Below, piece by piece: positions 23,468 to 33,771 of a stretch of DNA of 64,000 bases (the stretch's first letter is position 1; every line of letters begins with the position of its first letter). Both the position numbers and the translations under genes were made by a program. This DNA comes from Marsupella aquatica (lineage: Eukaryota > Marchantiophyta), in NCBI GenBank assembly GCA_973895155.1, contig OZ316892.1:10912001-10976000 (forward strand), read 5' to 3'. Below the pieces are notes generated by a model. It saw only the letters and a program-made list of their open reading frames with translations, ran no database searches and was not told the DNA's origin.

Positions 23468-25385
23468 AAATTGGAACCTGCTATACTTTCCCCGAAAGTA
23501 GCAGCGGTGAAGTGGTTGGCTAGACCGCAATCCATTCCAGCGTCTTGGATAACTGTATGCCGTAAAGCTAATATATATTTGTTGTCATGTAGGCCTTCAA
23601 TCCAGAGACATCCACAAGACATGGATGCCGGTGTCTGATGCTTCTACGATCATAATTCAGCAACGACATTAAAACTAAGCTGGAGACAGGTAGGTCTCGT
23701 GTCTAAGGAGGTTGGGGAAGTAATTTGAATCATTCCCCACTAGTTAAGATGAATGCGATTGACCTCAGCTTTCCTCCAGACTGATGTCAGATTTGTCGGC
23801 CGAAGGATCATGTTTGTGATGGGCGACTTTTCTTTCCCCATATGTTTGTACCCTTCCTGTAATCCTGAAAATGATCAGGGGGTGAGCGACGTCGACATCA
23901 TCGTACCATTACAAAACCCGGTCATGGTGGAAGACACCACGGGACGTACGTTACTGGCTATATATAGGACTTGCTTAATGTAACGACTTCAATACCCAAG
24001 CACAGTAGCAACTCCTAACTGTAGCCTTGGTTTACGAAGAGTGATCATGCCGATCCTGTTGTTTCTTGCTGTGATACAAAAGCTCCTTCAGACAGTATTG
24101 TAGAAGTCCTAATCGACTTGACATACTTGTCCTACAGTACTTACCGGAGTTTTTCCCACAATCCTGTACTTCTAGCAACAAAAGCAGATCTTATGGCGGG
24201 ATCCTTACCCAGCGCCAGCCATTCAAATGTGAGATAGAAAGAACACTATCCAGAGTGACTGAGGTGGTATTGTACCGGAGTTTCCCTTTTATGCTCCTGC
24301 TAACTTTGAGGGATGTGAAGGTTACTGTGTCGACAGTGCATTGCTTTTCGACATCTGAGTTTGAGGAGAGTCAAACATGTGAGCGACCTTCCTCCGGATC
24401 CGTTGGGATGGATAGCTCAGAGCTTGAGCATGTAACTGCTTGTCTACCAGCAGCTTTAACTCTGCGGTGGTCACAGAAATCTCCCAGTTGGAACAGTTCT
24501 GTCGTGACGCATGGACCTTGTAGGTCAGACGGGGAGGACATTGTCTGACGGACAGTATCCTGGGCTCCGTTACTGTAAACAATGAAAATTCTCTAGGGGA
24601 TCGTGCAGATATTCTTCGCAAACAGGACCAGCCCCGACCGGAGAAACTAGATTCGCAACGAACTTTTTTCTGCTTAACTTACTACTGGATAGTCCAGTCA
24701 GATTATTATTCGGGATCCGTTTCGCTAATACTACTCCCGTAGCTAGGAATCCATATTACCCAGGTTTTATTTGTTGTACCGTCCTCTCGTCCTCGTACCG
24801 TATGTTGCACAGCAATGCTAGTTTCTACTTTCTTCTCTGCTTCGCCGCTACCTACTCCCCTTTGCTGGTACGTTTCAAAGCTCTTTACACCTGTTGGAGG
24901 TGCTCTTCCTCGTTTGATTCGAATGCACGACGGTCTTAGTGGTCAAACACGATTTTATAGTACGCTTGCCTGGTCGTCCATAAATTTCTCGCTCCTAATA
25001 AGCCGCACCTCCAGTCCAGTCCACAATTAAGGCAAGGAAGGGCGCATAGATTGTGCCATTGTGGGCACTGGGCAGTCTGGATTGTGGGTGATGATGGCAC
25101 GGCAGAATTTTGTTGTCAAAGCAATAAATGTATTTTCAGTTGGGCGGTGGGGTGACGATGCGTCCCATGGCACTGCTTCTTGCCGTCCCCCGATTTGCAA
25201 GTAGCCACTGTCCTCGTCGGACGTCGACCGAATGACATTCGTTTATTACTGCTTTTACACGGAACGATCCCTCACCTTTCCCGAACATCAGTTTCCCGCA
25301 GTAATTGTCCATGATCTTTACTTGAGCACTCATTCTCCACTTATTTCCTCGCCCAACATAATTATTCATATCCCTCAACTGCACG

Positions 25386-25402
25386 CCCCCCCCCCCCCCC
25401 CC
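25386..25402. repeat. poly(C) tract, 17 bp
   Basis: An uninterrupted run of C on the plus strand within a decayed region. Confidence 0.95.
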
Positions 25403-25957
25403 TCTTACATCTGAAGTAGGAATATTACGTAAGTACTCTTCACATTGGTACTGAGGGGAACTTATCCCACTACAGTGTATGATTCTCTTCGTCCTTGTAG
25501 AGAACTGCATAGACTGATGTAGTAGTCCGGCTCCTTTAGACTGAAAGTGCTATCGTTCATCATCATCACCTCGTCCTCCATGCAATTCAATTCCATTCCA
25601 AGGCAACATAATTCCCCTATCGCGCTCCCTGGACTCCTGTCAGTCGCTGACTTTATATACAGTAAGTGGTGTTCTGTACGACTGATAGTGGGGCCATGCC
25701 ATGCCATGCCTCGTCCTTTGTTTGAGCTGGCCAGGTGGGTGTATTCTACGGTGTTCGTTCCACGACTTCGCCAAAGACTTCTTCCAGTTCGTATGACAGT
25801 GATTATATTCATGGAGCGACCTTAATTGGGCCGCGGTTAAAAATTGTACACCAGGAGTCATGATAGCTTTTCGAGCATGGAGTTACTTCTCCACACCTTA
25901 CCATCACCGTGATATGGCATCCTGGTCCACAAACTATTCACTAAAAATACGTTCAAG

Positions 25958-26348
25958 GACTTCAAGCAGGAACAGGATTTACCTATTCCAAAAGTAAGAG
26001 TCACTGAAGAGCAAGATTGGCCTGCTAATTTTGATGGATTCGATTTGGACTATGCTATCGAATCTTCAGCTGTAGTGGTCTCACGATTTGCAGAAAAGCA
26101 GCACACATACGTAAGGCAGTTATCAGCTAATCACCTGTAGATAATAGAAACCCCTCATGAATATATAATTTCGGAGTGTCTGTACTATGCCTGTTTGGCA
26201 ACGAAGATCCGCTGATCCGCAGACGGTAGCAGAACATTGAAGGTTCTCTCCCGTGTGTCTTCTGATCTTCTGTCTCACTTGGCTTTTGCCCTTGCTACAG
26301 GATGTACAGGCTTACGTTAACGACGTACGCACGATGTTTGATCATTGA
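25958..26348 (+). CDS. two-exon coding-like segment, function unknown
   Basis: Exon a (25958-26110; open in frame from 25913) encodes an acidic, non-repetitive stretch that includes TEEQDWPANFDGFDLDYAI and SRFAEKQHTY. It is followed by a GT donor (26111), an intron of 190 bp with a pyrimidine-rich end (CCCTTGCTACAG) and exon b (26301-26348, DVQAYVNDVRTMFDH, then TGA). Both borders are in phase 0, so the join keeps the frame. The upstream acceptor before GAC at 25958 lacks a good pyrimidine tract, and no first exon or start codon was found. It could be the 3' end of a real gene or a gene relic. I do not recognise the family. Confidence 0.35.
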
Positions 26349-29300
26349 ACAACTTTGGCTCTACGTGCATTTGGGGAGACAGAAGAACTGTCCAATATGA
26401 TTATCATCGCTGTAGTAGTAAGTCCTGAGAGGCAATTCCAGTGATAACGGACTGGATTAAAGACGCGTTTAATTAAGAAGCTTAAATTAACATCTCCCCT
26501 CAAATCAATTAAGTGGAAAATATACGTATGGACTTGTCTCTCCCAGTCTCGAGCAATTTGGCACCAAACATCGCCATGTGGAACTGAAGTGTGGTAAGTT
26601 TGATCAGAAGTTAGTAGTTTGGTCGGGTTTGATTATAGGTAATCATCTAATAAAACAAGTCAGTCATTACGAAACTGGGCTTTCTAGAAGATTCTGGCCA
26701 TGTGCGAATTGCTTTCATTATAATCAAATCAAAAGTACATACAATAATATACAGTCACGCAGCGTCATTGTCATTGACGACCCTTGTTCCTTAATTTAGT
26801 GCGTGGTCACGTGGCTGATCGTAAAACTGATGGGAGCAAACGCACTCTGCTCTTCTTTTAGACTATAAGTAAGATCGTATAATAATAAACCACATTTGGG
26901 ACGGTAGGTTTGCTCGAGCACAGCTGTCTACACTGTAGCATGGACACACGCACCACTAGAGCCTAGAGGGGTTGGGTATAACAGTAGTACCGCCGCCGCT
27001 CCTCCCCCTCTGCTGCTTCTGTTCATCAACGGTTGGTTGCTGCATGGGTGGGGCCTCTTGCAACGCGACGGTGAATGAGATCTCCCGGGTTGAATCAGCA
27101 GCTAGATCCAACCTACTTTTCATGAGGCAGACGATTCTCGAGAGAAACATCCCAAACAAAGTAGCTTAGAGCCCGTTAAATCCATCCATTCCCCTGCCCC
27201 TAGGCCTTGGCAGGCCCAATGCTGTAGTACCACCGCGAGGTTGTTAGCTGTTTTAAGTTGAATGTCCAATGCCCCGACAATGTCATTCCACATCAAGCAA
27301 TAATCATGACTCTCATCTCTCACAATCGGATGGGAGCGACCTGATCATCTGAGAGCTCCATCGTTTGGCACACCGTGCCTTGCATCAAATTACCATCATG
27401 ACCTCCCGTCGCTACCTTCCATTTCAGGTCGGCGCAAGTCATGTTTCATGATGCTCGTATCATCCTGTGTGAGTACTGTTGCTACTCGTGGTGGTCCGAA
27501 ACAGCGATAGTGTTGACCAATTTCAGAGGCCCAACGGGGGAATCATATTTTCGGGATCTCAATGTCTGGGCCGTGGTCCCGTGGAGTAATCATCGATTTT
27601 TATCCGAATCGAACTTGCCCGGAGTTCATGATTGCGTGCTGTGACTCTGACGGACTCACGGGGCTAAATCAATTTTGATGATCATGACAAAGCTCTGTGA
27701 TTCTCCTCTGCTTTTCCCTCCGTTGGGTTTTCACAAATTTCCATCTGGGATGAGACAACTTCATCTACACCAGAAGGAACAACTTTAAAATACAAACTTC
27801 AAATGATTGACGGCCTCATAAAGCACTGAAATCTTTTTCTGTATGAACTTCTGTTCATCCGGCCCGATTCAATATTGTAGATACATTAGCAAAAGTTTGA
27901 AAAACTCTGAAACTCCGCAACACGACCAAAAAACTATCTTTTCAAAGTTGGAAATCTTGACCAACGTCATGCAGCTTGGATTACGCTAATCATCCATTTG
28001 ACAAGATCTTCATTTCGCAAAGGTCCGTGGAGCATATTAGTATGTTGTGACGATTGCAAAATAAACCGGGGAAGCGAAACAGAGTAGGGGTCGAGGCGGA
28101 GCTCTCGTGGAGCGAGCGTGAATGACGATGGATCATTTTTTGACACTTAGCTTGTTCGGGGCAACGAGAATTTTCCCAGTGACTCGGTGCGCCCACTTCC
28201 CCGGAGAACACCAGGAGGACAGTGTTCTCCCGCCCCTGACTGTCCCTTGTGAGTTGCCCGACACCCTTACTGGTGTCTGACAGAGTAGGTGTAACTACCC
28301 AAGGGTCAGTCCGGAAACTCATGGGTCTTTGATTGGAGCCCATCCTCGGGTTCTGATTAGTTCTGGCAATGTTGGGTAGGGGTAACCCAAGCCCAAGAGG
28401 GGGTAGTATTTATAAAACTGCCACAAAGACCAGAAGGCCTACCCCGGAGGCAAAAAGACCAAATAGAGGGAGGGAAAAGGGAAAGACCCAGAGAAGGCAA
28501 AAGAGGCCAAAATGAGATGTAATAATGGGGGGTGCTGATGAATACCGGGCAATAATATTCAGTATGGAAGTTGGCTTTACAAGAACATTTGCTTGATGGA
28601 ACCCCAAAATGGAAAGTGTTACTTTTTTTTCTTTTCTTTTTCTACTTTTTTTTTTATAGGGGAAATCTGTGAAAACCCACAGAAAGAGAAGAGTCAACCA
28701 CAACACTTGAACACAACTTGTGCAGATTTTGGGCAAACATCACTGTCAATGTTGAGGTAGGTTAGTCAAATACTAATATCTTTAGTCAGACCATTAACTT
28801 TTCCTTTGATATTTGTTCATTAAGGACAACTTGTGGGGATTTTGGACAAACATCACTGTCAAGATTGAGGTAGGCTATTCAAATACTTGACATGTTAAAG
28901 GTTATCTTTGAGAAGAATGGAGGTCTTGAACGCTTTTTGCCACCAATTGAGCTCATCTGAGTATTGAAGATGCCTATTTGGATTTCAGTAAGACACCTAA
29001 CCATGTCCTTGATTGTCAATGTGGAAGAAGTACTCTTGGTGAAGAAAAATGCTTAAGTGTGACCTGAGAAAATCATTGTCTTAAAAAACCAACAGTGTCA
29101 GCCATATATTTACCCTCACCCAAACAGCATGTGTGAGCAAAAGGTACTCCAGTGGTGAAAATGCTAAGTGTGATTGAGTACAATCTCCATAATTATTATC
29201 TTCCAGAACCAGTAGCACAACCTGGGGGGGTTAACTAAGTGAGTTTGGGGTACCATGTGCAATCCAAGCCTGATAGAAATACTCCTAGTTATAAAATATA

Positions 29301-31077
29301 TATTCTAAGAATAGTTTTATTTTAAATATTAATAAACTATTTATTTTATAAAAGTTATGCATTAGAGAATATAGTATAAATTTGAATTTTAAATATCTTC
29401 TCTTACCATCTATGTCTTAAAACAATTTAGCTAATTTTCATTTGCATGTGGTTGCTACCATTTTTGGAAGTCAATGAGCAGCAATGGCAAAGATCCAATT
29501 TATTTCCACAAGGGATTCTCATTCAAATAAGACTTGTAACCCAAAAACTCCAGTCCATTGCTTATTCCAAAACACTCTTCCCTTGAACAGGTCACAATTA
29601 AAAGGAATGTAAACACAACCACAAACTCATGTATTCCACTGACTCGTCTTCTAATGTATCCTCCCATGTATTTATTTGTATTGCTCCATCTAAAATGTTG
29701 CTTTGGAGTTGTTTTAAACCTAATGGCTTTTAAATACATTGCCAATAAAGATCTTTGAATTTACAATACTTCCACGGGTTTTGTTGTATTAATTTACAAA
29801 AATACCATGGTTTCCGTGTATAGTTCCCCTGGTTACCTTGGGGAACTTGTCATCCATATACAAAACAGTGGTATTTTTATAAATACAAAAAAACAAATAG
29901 TGACAGTATTGTCAATTAGAACATCTTTAGTAGCAAAGTACTTAAAAGCTGTGAAATGTAAACATGTTTCAATTGACTTCAAAGGTAGGTATTGCTACAA
30001 AATTTTAACATTCTTGTCTAATTATGGTAACTAAGGGTAAAGCCTCTATGACATATTTCATCTGCCATGAGCAAATCCTTCTTCTTGCAGGTCCATTTCA
30101 TTAATAACTTAACCAGTATAGTTTTCTTTCTTGGAGTTGTAGTATATTTTGCAAGTTTTTCCGTTTTCTTGGATTTGTGGTTTGCCATGCATTGATAGCA
30201 TTGTCTCACAGTTTCTGGTCTTGTTTAATTTTTTCAAACAAGTTTGAAGTTACGAAAAACCTCAATTTCCCAGACCCAACAAGAGACACATGCTAAAAAC
30301 ATGCCTTAAAGCAGATTCATGAAATCATGACCCAAATTTTTTAAGAATTCGGGAAATGAATATTCTCATACTTGAAAGAACAGAATTCACCACCCTGTCT
30401 CAAATTATTTTGAACTCTTGGAATTTGGAATATTGGCACGTTGTTTTATGCTTAGGTGCACTAGGGTGTATGCAGGGGATTTTCCAAGCCAGGACTTGAG
30501 TTTCTATTGTTGGCTGTTGTGCTGGTCCTTGGTATAGATCTTGCACTTATGGCTCAAGGTTTAATTTGAAATAAGTCAGGGTTTTTCCTTACCTGAGCCC
30601 AAATTTCTTGGGTTCGCCTGGGGCTGGGTTTCAGTTAATCTGCATTAAAGTAATTAAAACAATCTTCTTCATTCATCCCCATTTGATGTGAAAGCTTATT
30701 TTAATTCACCAAGAATTGTGAGCAAAGCTTGGGCCTAAGGGCTATATTTGATCAGCAAAGCATAATTATACTTAGTACACTGACCATTTTTTCTCAAAGT
30801 TCTTTTTGTCTCACCTTCACTTGTTTGCATATAGTTCTAATATTCTGTCTAGTGACTCCCCCACGCAGGTTTCCCCCAAACTTTTGCAATTACATAGGCG
30901 ATTGCATAAACAACCCAGTCATAAAAATAACACTTTGGTCTCACTTTACAATTTTGTACCTCACCTTGACATTTTTCTACCACAAGAAAGAGGAGAGAGG
31001 GGAGGAAGCCAGATTGAATAAGTTACCCAACTGCAATGACAATTGTGTAACACACAAGCATCGACCATCTTGTAAAG
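26349..31077. other. intergenic, no gene recognised
   Basis: AT-rich after 28.4 kb. It contains an imperfect direct repeat (28713-28883) and a T-rich low-complexity stretch (28621-28655). Short frames only. Confidence 0.5.
28713..28883. repeat. two-copy direct repeat, period 113 bp
   Basis: ACAACTTGTG begins at 28713 and 28826. Both copies continue through GATTTTGG, CAAACATCACTGTCAA and TTGAGGTAGG, then diverge. Confidence 0.85.
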
Positions 31078-31410
31078 GTTAACTCTAAGTTGTGGGCTAA
31101 CCTCTCATAGCCTAATTGGCATTAGGGACTTAATGGTGATTAGTTGTGACTTGAGTGCCTAGCATATAGAGGGGTAAGGAAGAGCCCCGTAGTGAGACTC
31201 GTGCTCATTTGTGGAGGAGCAAGCTAGTAGCTAGGCTAGCAATCTTGGAGCTTGTACTTGGAGGCCAAAGCCTAGTAAGCTCCTGCATTCCCATGGACAA
31301 TCAAGCCTTGACAAAGGCAAACCACATATTTCCAAGACATATTAATGGCATAAGTGTGATTTGCTTGCTAGTTTCTTGTGACTGTATGTTGTTTCCGGAA
31401 TTTGACATAT
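31078..31410 (+). repeat. divergent copia-like LTR relic
   Basis: It shares the layout of the subfamily A LTR in the same order: GGTTAACTCTAAG-type start region, CTAGCATATAGAGGG at the TATA position, AGTAAGCTCCTGCATTCCCA (compare AGTAAAGCTCTTGTGTGTTCC), TGGACAATCAAGCCTTGAC and AAACCACATATTTCC (compare GAACCACGTATCTCT). The ends and a target duplication cannot be recognised, so it is older or a different subfamily. Confidence 0.4.
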
Positions 31411-31696
31411 TATAGCATGCTCATCCTGGAACATGCTTGAGTTTTTGTCTTGTAGTGATTTGAAAGTAAATAAAAAATGAGAACATAACTAGAAGGATTG
31501 GTGCACAGTGACCAATGAAAAGTACAATCAAGAATGTTACTATGTCTGCACTTAATTCAATGTCCTCATGAATGACACTCATTTCAATAAAAACCATAAA
31601 GTTAGGAAAGAAAGACATGAGGGGAACTTAAGACACAATCAGGCCTCCTTCTCCTAGGGGGGCCCTTGTTTCGGTTCCGTGGAATAAAGACAAATT

Positions 31697-31760
31697 CCCC
31701 CCCCCCCCAATAAAAAGAAAAAGGAAAAGAAAAAAAGAAAAAGAAAAAGAAAAAAAGCAC
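31697..31760. repeat. poly(C) tract followed by A/G low-complexity run
   Basis: Twelve C (31697-31708), then AATAAAAAG and a run of AAAAAG-like units to about 31757. Such a tail could mark the end of a retroposed sequence, but none was recognised. Confidence 0.85.
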
Positions 31761-31829
31761 AATCATAATCATTTCTCTCATTCATGAGAATGTTAAGTGG
31801 TGGAGCAGTTCATTTCATCTCTAATAAAT

Positions 31830-32046
31830 TGTTAGATATTGCTCTAGTCTTGTGACTCATGAGAGATAGGGAGAGCTTGTGCTATGGATGCTTGGTATGG
31901 CCGGTCGGCCTAGAGTGCAGTAAAGCTCTTGTGTGTTCCCGTGGACGTAGCCTCATGTGGAAGTGAACCACGTATCTCTTTGTGTCGACTATTGTGCGTT
32001 GGATGGTTCATGGGCTTGCCGTTACGAATGTCGTCTATGCTCAACA
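31830..32046 (+). repeat. 5' LTR, short form (217 bp)
   Basis: Compared with the 344-bp form (3236-3579) it lacks 127 bp between CATGAG and AGATAGGGAGAG. Both breakpoints carry GAG, so the loss fits a microhomology deletion. The missing block includes the only TATA-like box of the long form. All three differences from the 3' LTR (G to A, G to A and C to T) are changes in this 5' copy, judged against the long-form LTRs. Confidence 0.94.
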
Positions 32047-32048
32047 AG

Positions 32049-32060
32049 TGGTATCAGAGC
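32049..32060 (+). promoter_or_regulatory. primer-binding site, initiator Met tRNA
   Basis: TGGTATCAGAGC lies two bases after the LTR end CTCAACA. It is the standard plant copia primer site, where minus-strand DNA synthesis starts. Confidence 0.95.
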
Positions 32061-32910
32061 ATGCCTGGGAGGTGACGAGGTTTTTTCGTGACAGGTTTTT
32101 TCCAGCGTTCATTGTCGATGGTACATTCGGAGTTTCGTCGCATGAAACTCGAATGTGTGTGGCTGAGCGGATAGGCTAGTGAGAGGGCTTTCTAACGGTG
32201 GATAGAACTCGCTGATCGGTATCCGTGGTGCGGAGGAATCAAAGTTTGCATCGTTCAGGGTTTTATTCGTGTTCGACGGTATTTTTAGGGGAGAGACCAG
32301 AGATCACATTTTTCAACGGTGTGAGCCGTGCGGTGCGGGAGGGATCGCACATTTTAGCTCAAGTTGAAGCTTGAAGTGAGCTGGTCATTTTGGTAGTTGA
32401 ATTGCGGCCGAGTTGTTACCGAGTGTGTCGTGACGAGTGAAGGAGGCGTTCAGGTTTTTTTCACAAGCTAAGGAGCTTGTTCTCAACTGAACCGGGTTTT
32501 CTCTTCGTGACGTCCGACTTGGTGGAAGAAACGTGAAGTGCTACGGCTCAACGTTTTGATCGTGGCGAGGCAGTCGTTTTGAGCCCGGGATTGGCACTTG
32601 ACGTGGAGTGAAGGCGACGCGACGAAAAGTTTAGTCTCTGCTGAAGTAGCAAACTGTGCCGGTGAAATTCGGCCACTTTTACCGTCGGCGGCATTCACTT
32701 TCCTTGTCTCAAACAACAGCTTATCAAGAGGATACTGGAAGAATTGGCGTCAGTGGAGCTTCAGGATCGCGAAGGTCAGACGGAGAGTCTGAGGAGGAGC
32801 TGCTACCATTTGAGGAGGAACAAGTAACACCGGTACGATCACCGGTGCGGCGTGCAGTGGAGGAAGCTGTACTACTACCAGAGCTGTTGGTAGTTGGGAA
32901 GAAGAGGGAG

Positions 32911-33771
32911 ATGGCTAGATTCGGAGGAGTAAAGTTTGAGGTGGAGAAGTACGATGGTCGTACTGATTACTTGCTGTGGGAGAAGCAAGTGAAGGGTGTT
33001 CTTCGGGCCATGGGCTTAGCTCATCTGCTCTCTTCGCGAGAGCAGTATGATGGAGAGGAGGAGATCTCAGAAAAGCAGTGGAGATAGGAGCAGGTGATTG
33101 TTGTTAATGCAGTGATGCTTTATTTGAAGCCGCACATCATCAAACAGCTGAATGATTATGCGGATTGCGCATCACTGTTCAAGGCTCTAAGAGAGAAGTA
33201 TTACCGGGAAGATGCGTCAGACCGGCTATACAAGAAGTCTCTCTTGATGAGCCTCAGGCTCAAGGAAGGGAGCAAGATGCAGGATCACTTGGATGAATTT
33301 GACAATCTAGCGGTGGATCTGTCAAACCTGAGAAAAGGAGTTGAAGATGAGGATAAGGCCTTGCTTCTACTAAGCTCCTTACCGCCGTCATATCAGGGCT
33401 TGAAACAGGTGCTCTTGTATAGAGATCTAAAGTCCATTTCGTATAATGAGGTGGTGAGCTCATTACTGTCTGATGATGCTCAGAAGAAGCTGGGTCAATC
33501 ACAGATAGCATCTTCTTCTAGCACTGCGCTCAATGTGAACAGGGGAAGAGTAGCGCAGCGCACGAATGGACAGAACAGGTTTAGATCTACATCACGGGGG
33601 AGATCTAAATCCAGAGGGAAATCGCAAGAGAGGAAGCCTCTTGCATGTTGGAATTGTGGCAAGCCTGGCCACATGAAAAGGGATTGTCGAGTAAAGGTCC
33701 CTACTGCCTCTGCTAACGCGGCATCGAGCTCGCATGAGGTAGATTTACTCGATGATGATGACATATTGTGA
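32911..33771 (+). pseudogene. copia gag polyprotein (UBN2 and CCHC knuckle), one nonsense codon
   Basis: The ATG at 32911 starts MARFGGVKFEVEKYDG, which matches the gag start of the minus-strand relative. The same frame is open further up, to an ATG at 32656. A UBN2-type capsid region follows (KALREKYYREDASDRLYKKS, then LDEFDNLAVDLSNL). The nucleic-acid-binding CCHC knuckle is CWNCGKPGHMKRDC (33646-33687). TAG at 33085-33087 breaks the frame where the relative has CAA (Gln). The frame ends with TGA at 33769-33771, after DDDDIL, and pol continues in the same frame. Gag would form the virus-like particle. Confidence 0.92.

Larger units (their letters stand above)
19970..25912. other. decayed repeat DNA, no intact gene
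   Basis: Short frames only. It contains three two-copy direct repeats (22145-22272, 22897-23069 and 23342-23467) and a poly(C) tract (25386-25402). It is probably old transposon sequence, partly suggested by the gypsy-like pieces just upstream. Confidence 0.5.

Noticed and set aside
24815-25030. A frame with KLFTPVGGALP that recalls a gypsy protease segment
   Set aside because: No D-S/T-G active site and only one short similarity; it is also downstream of the possible RT instead of upstream.
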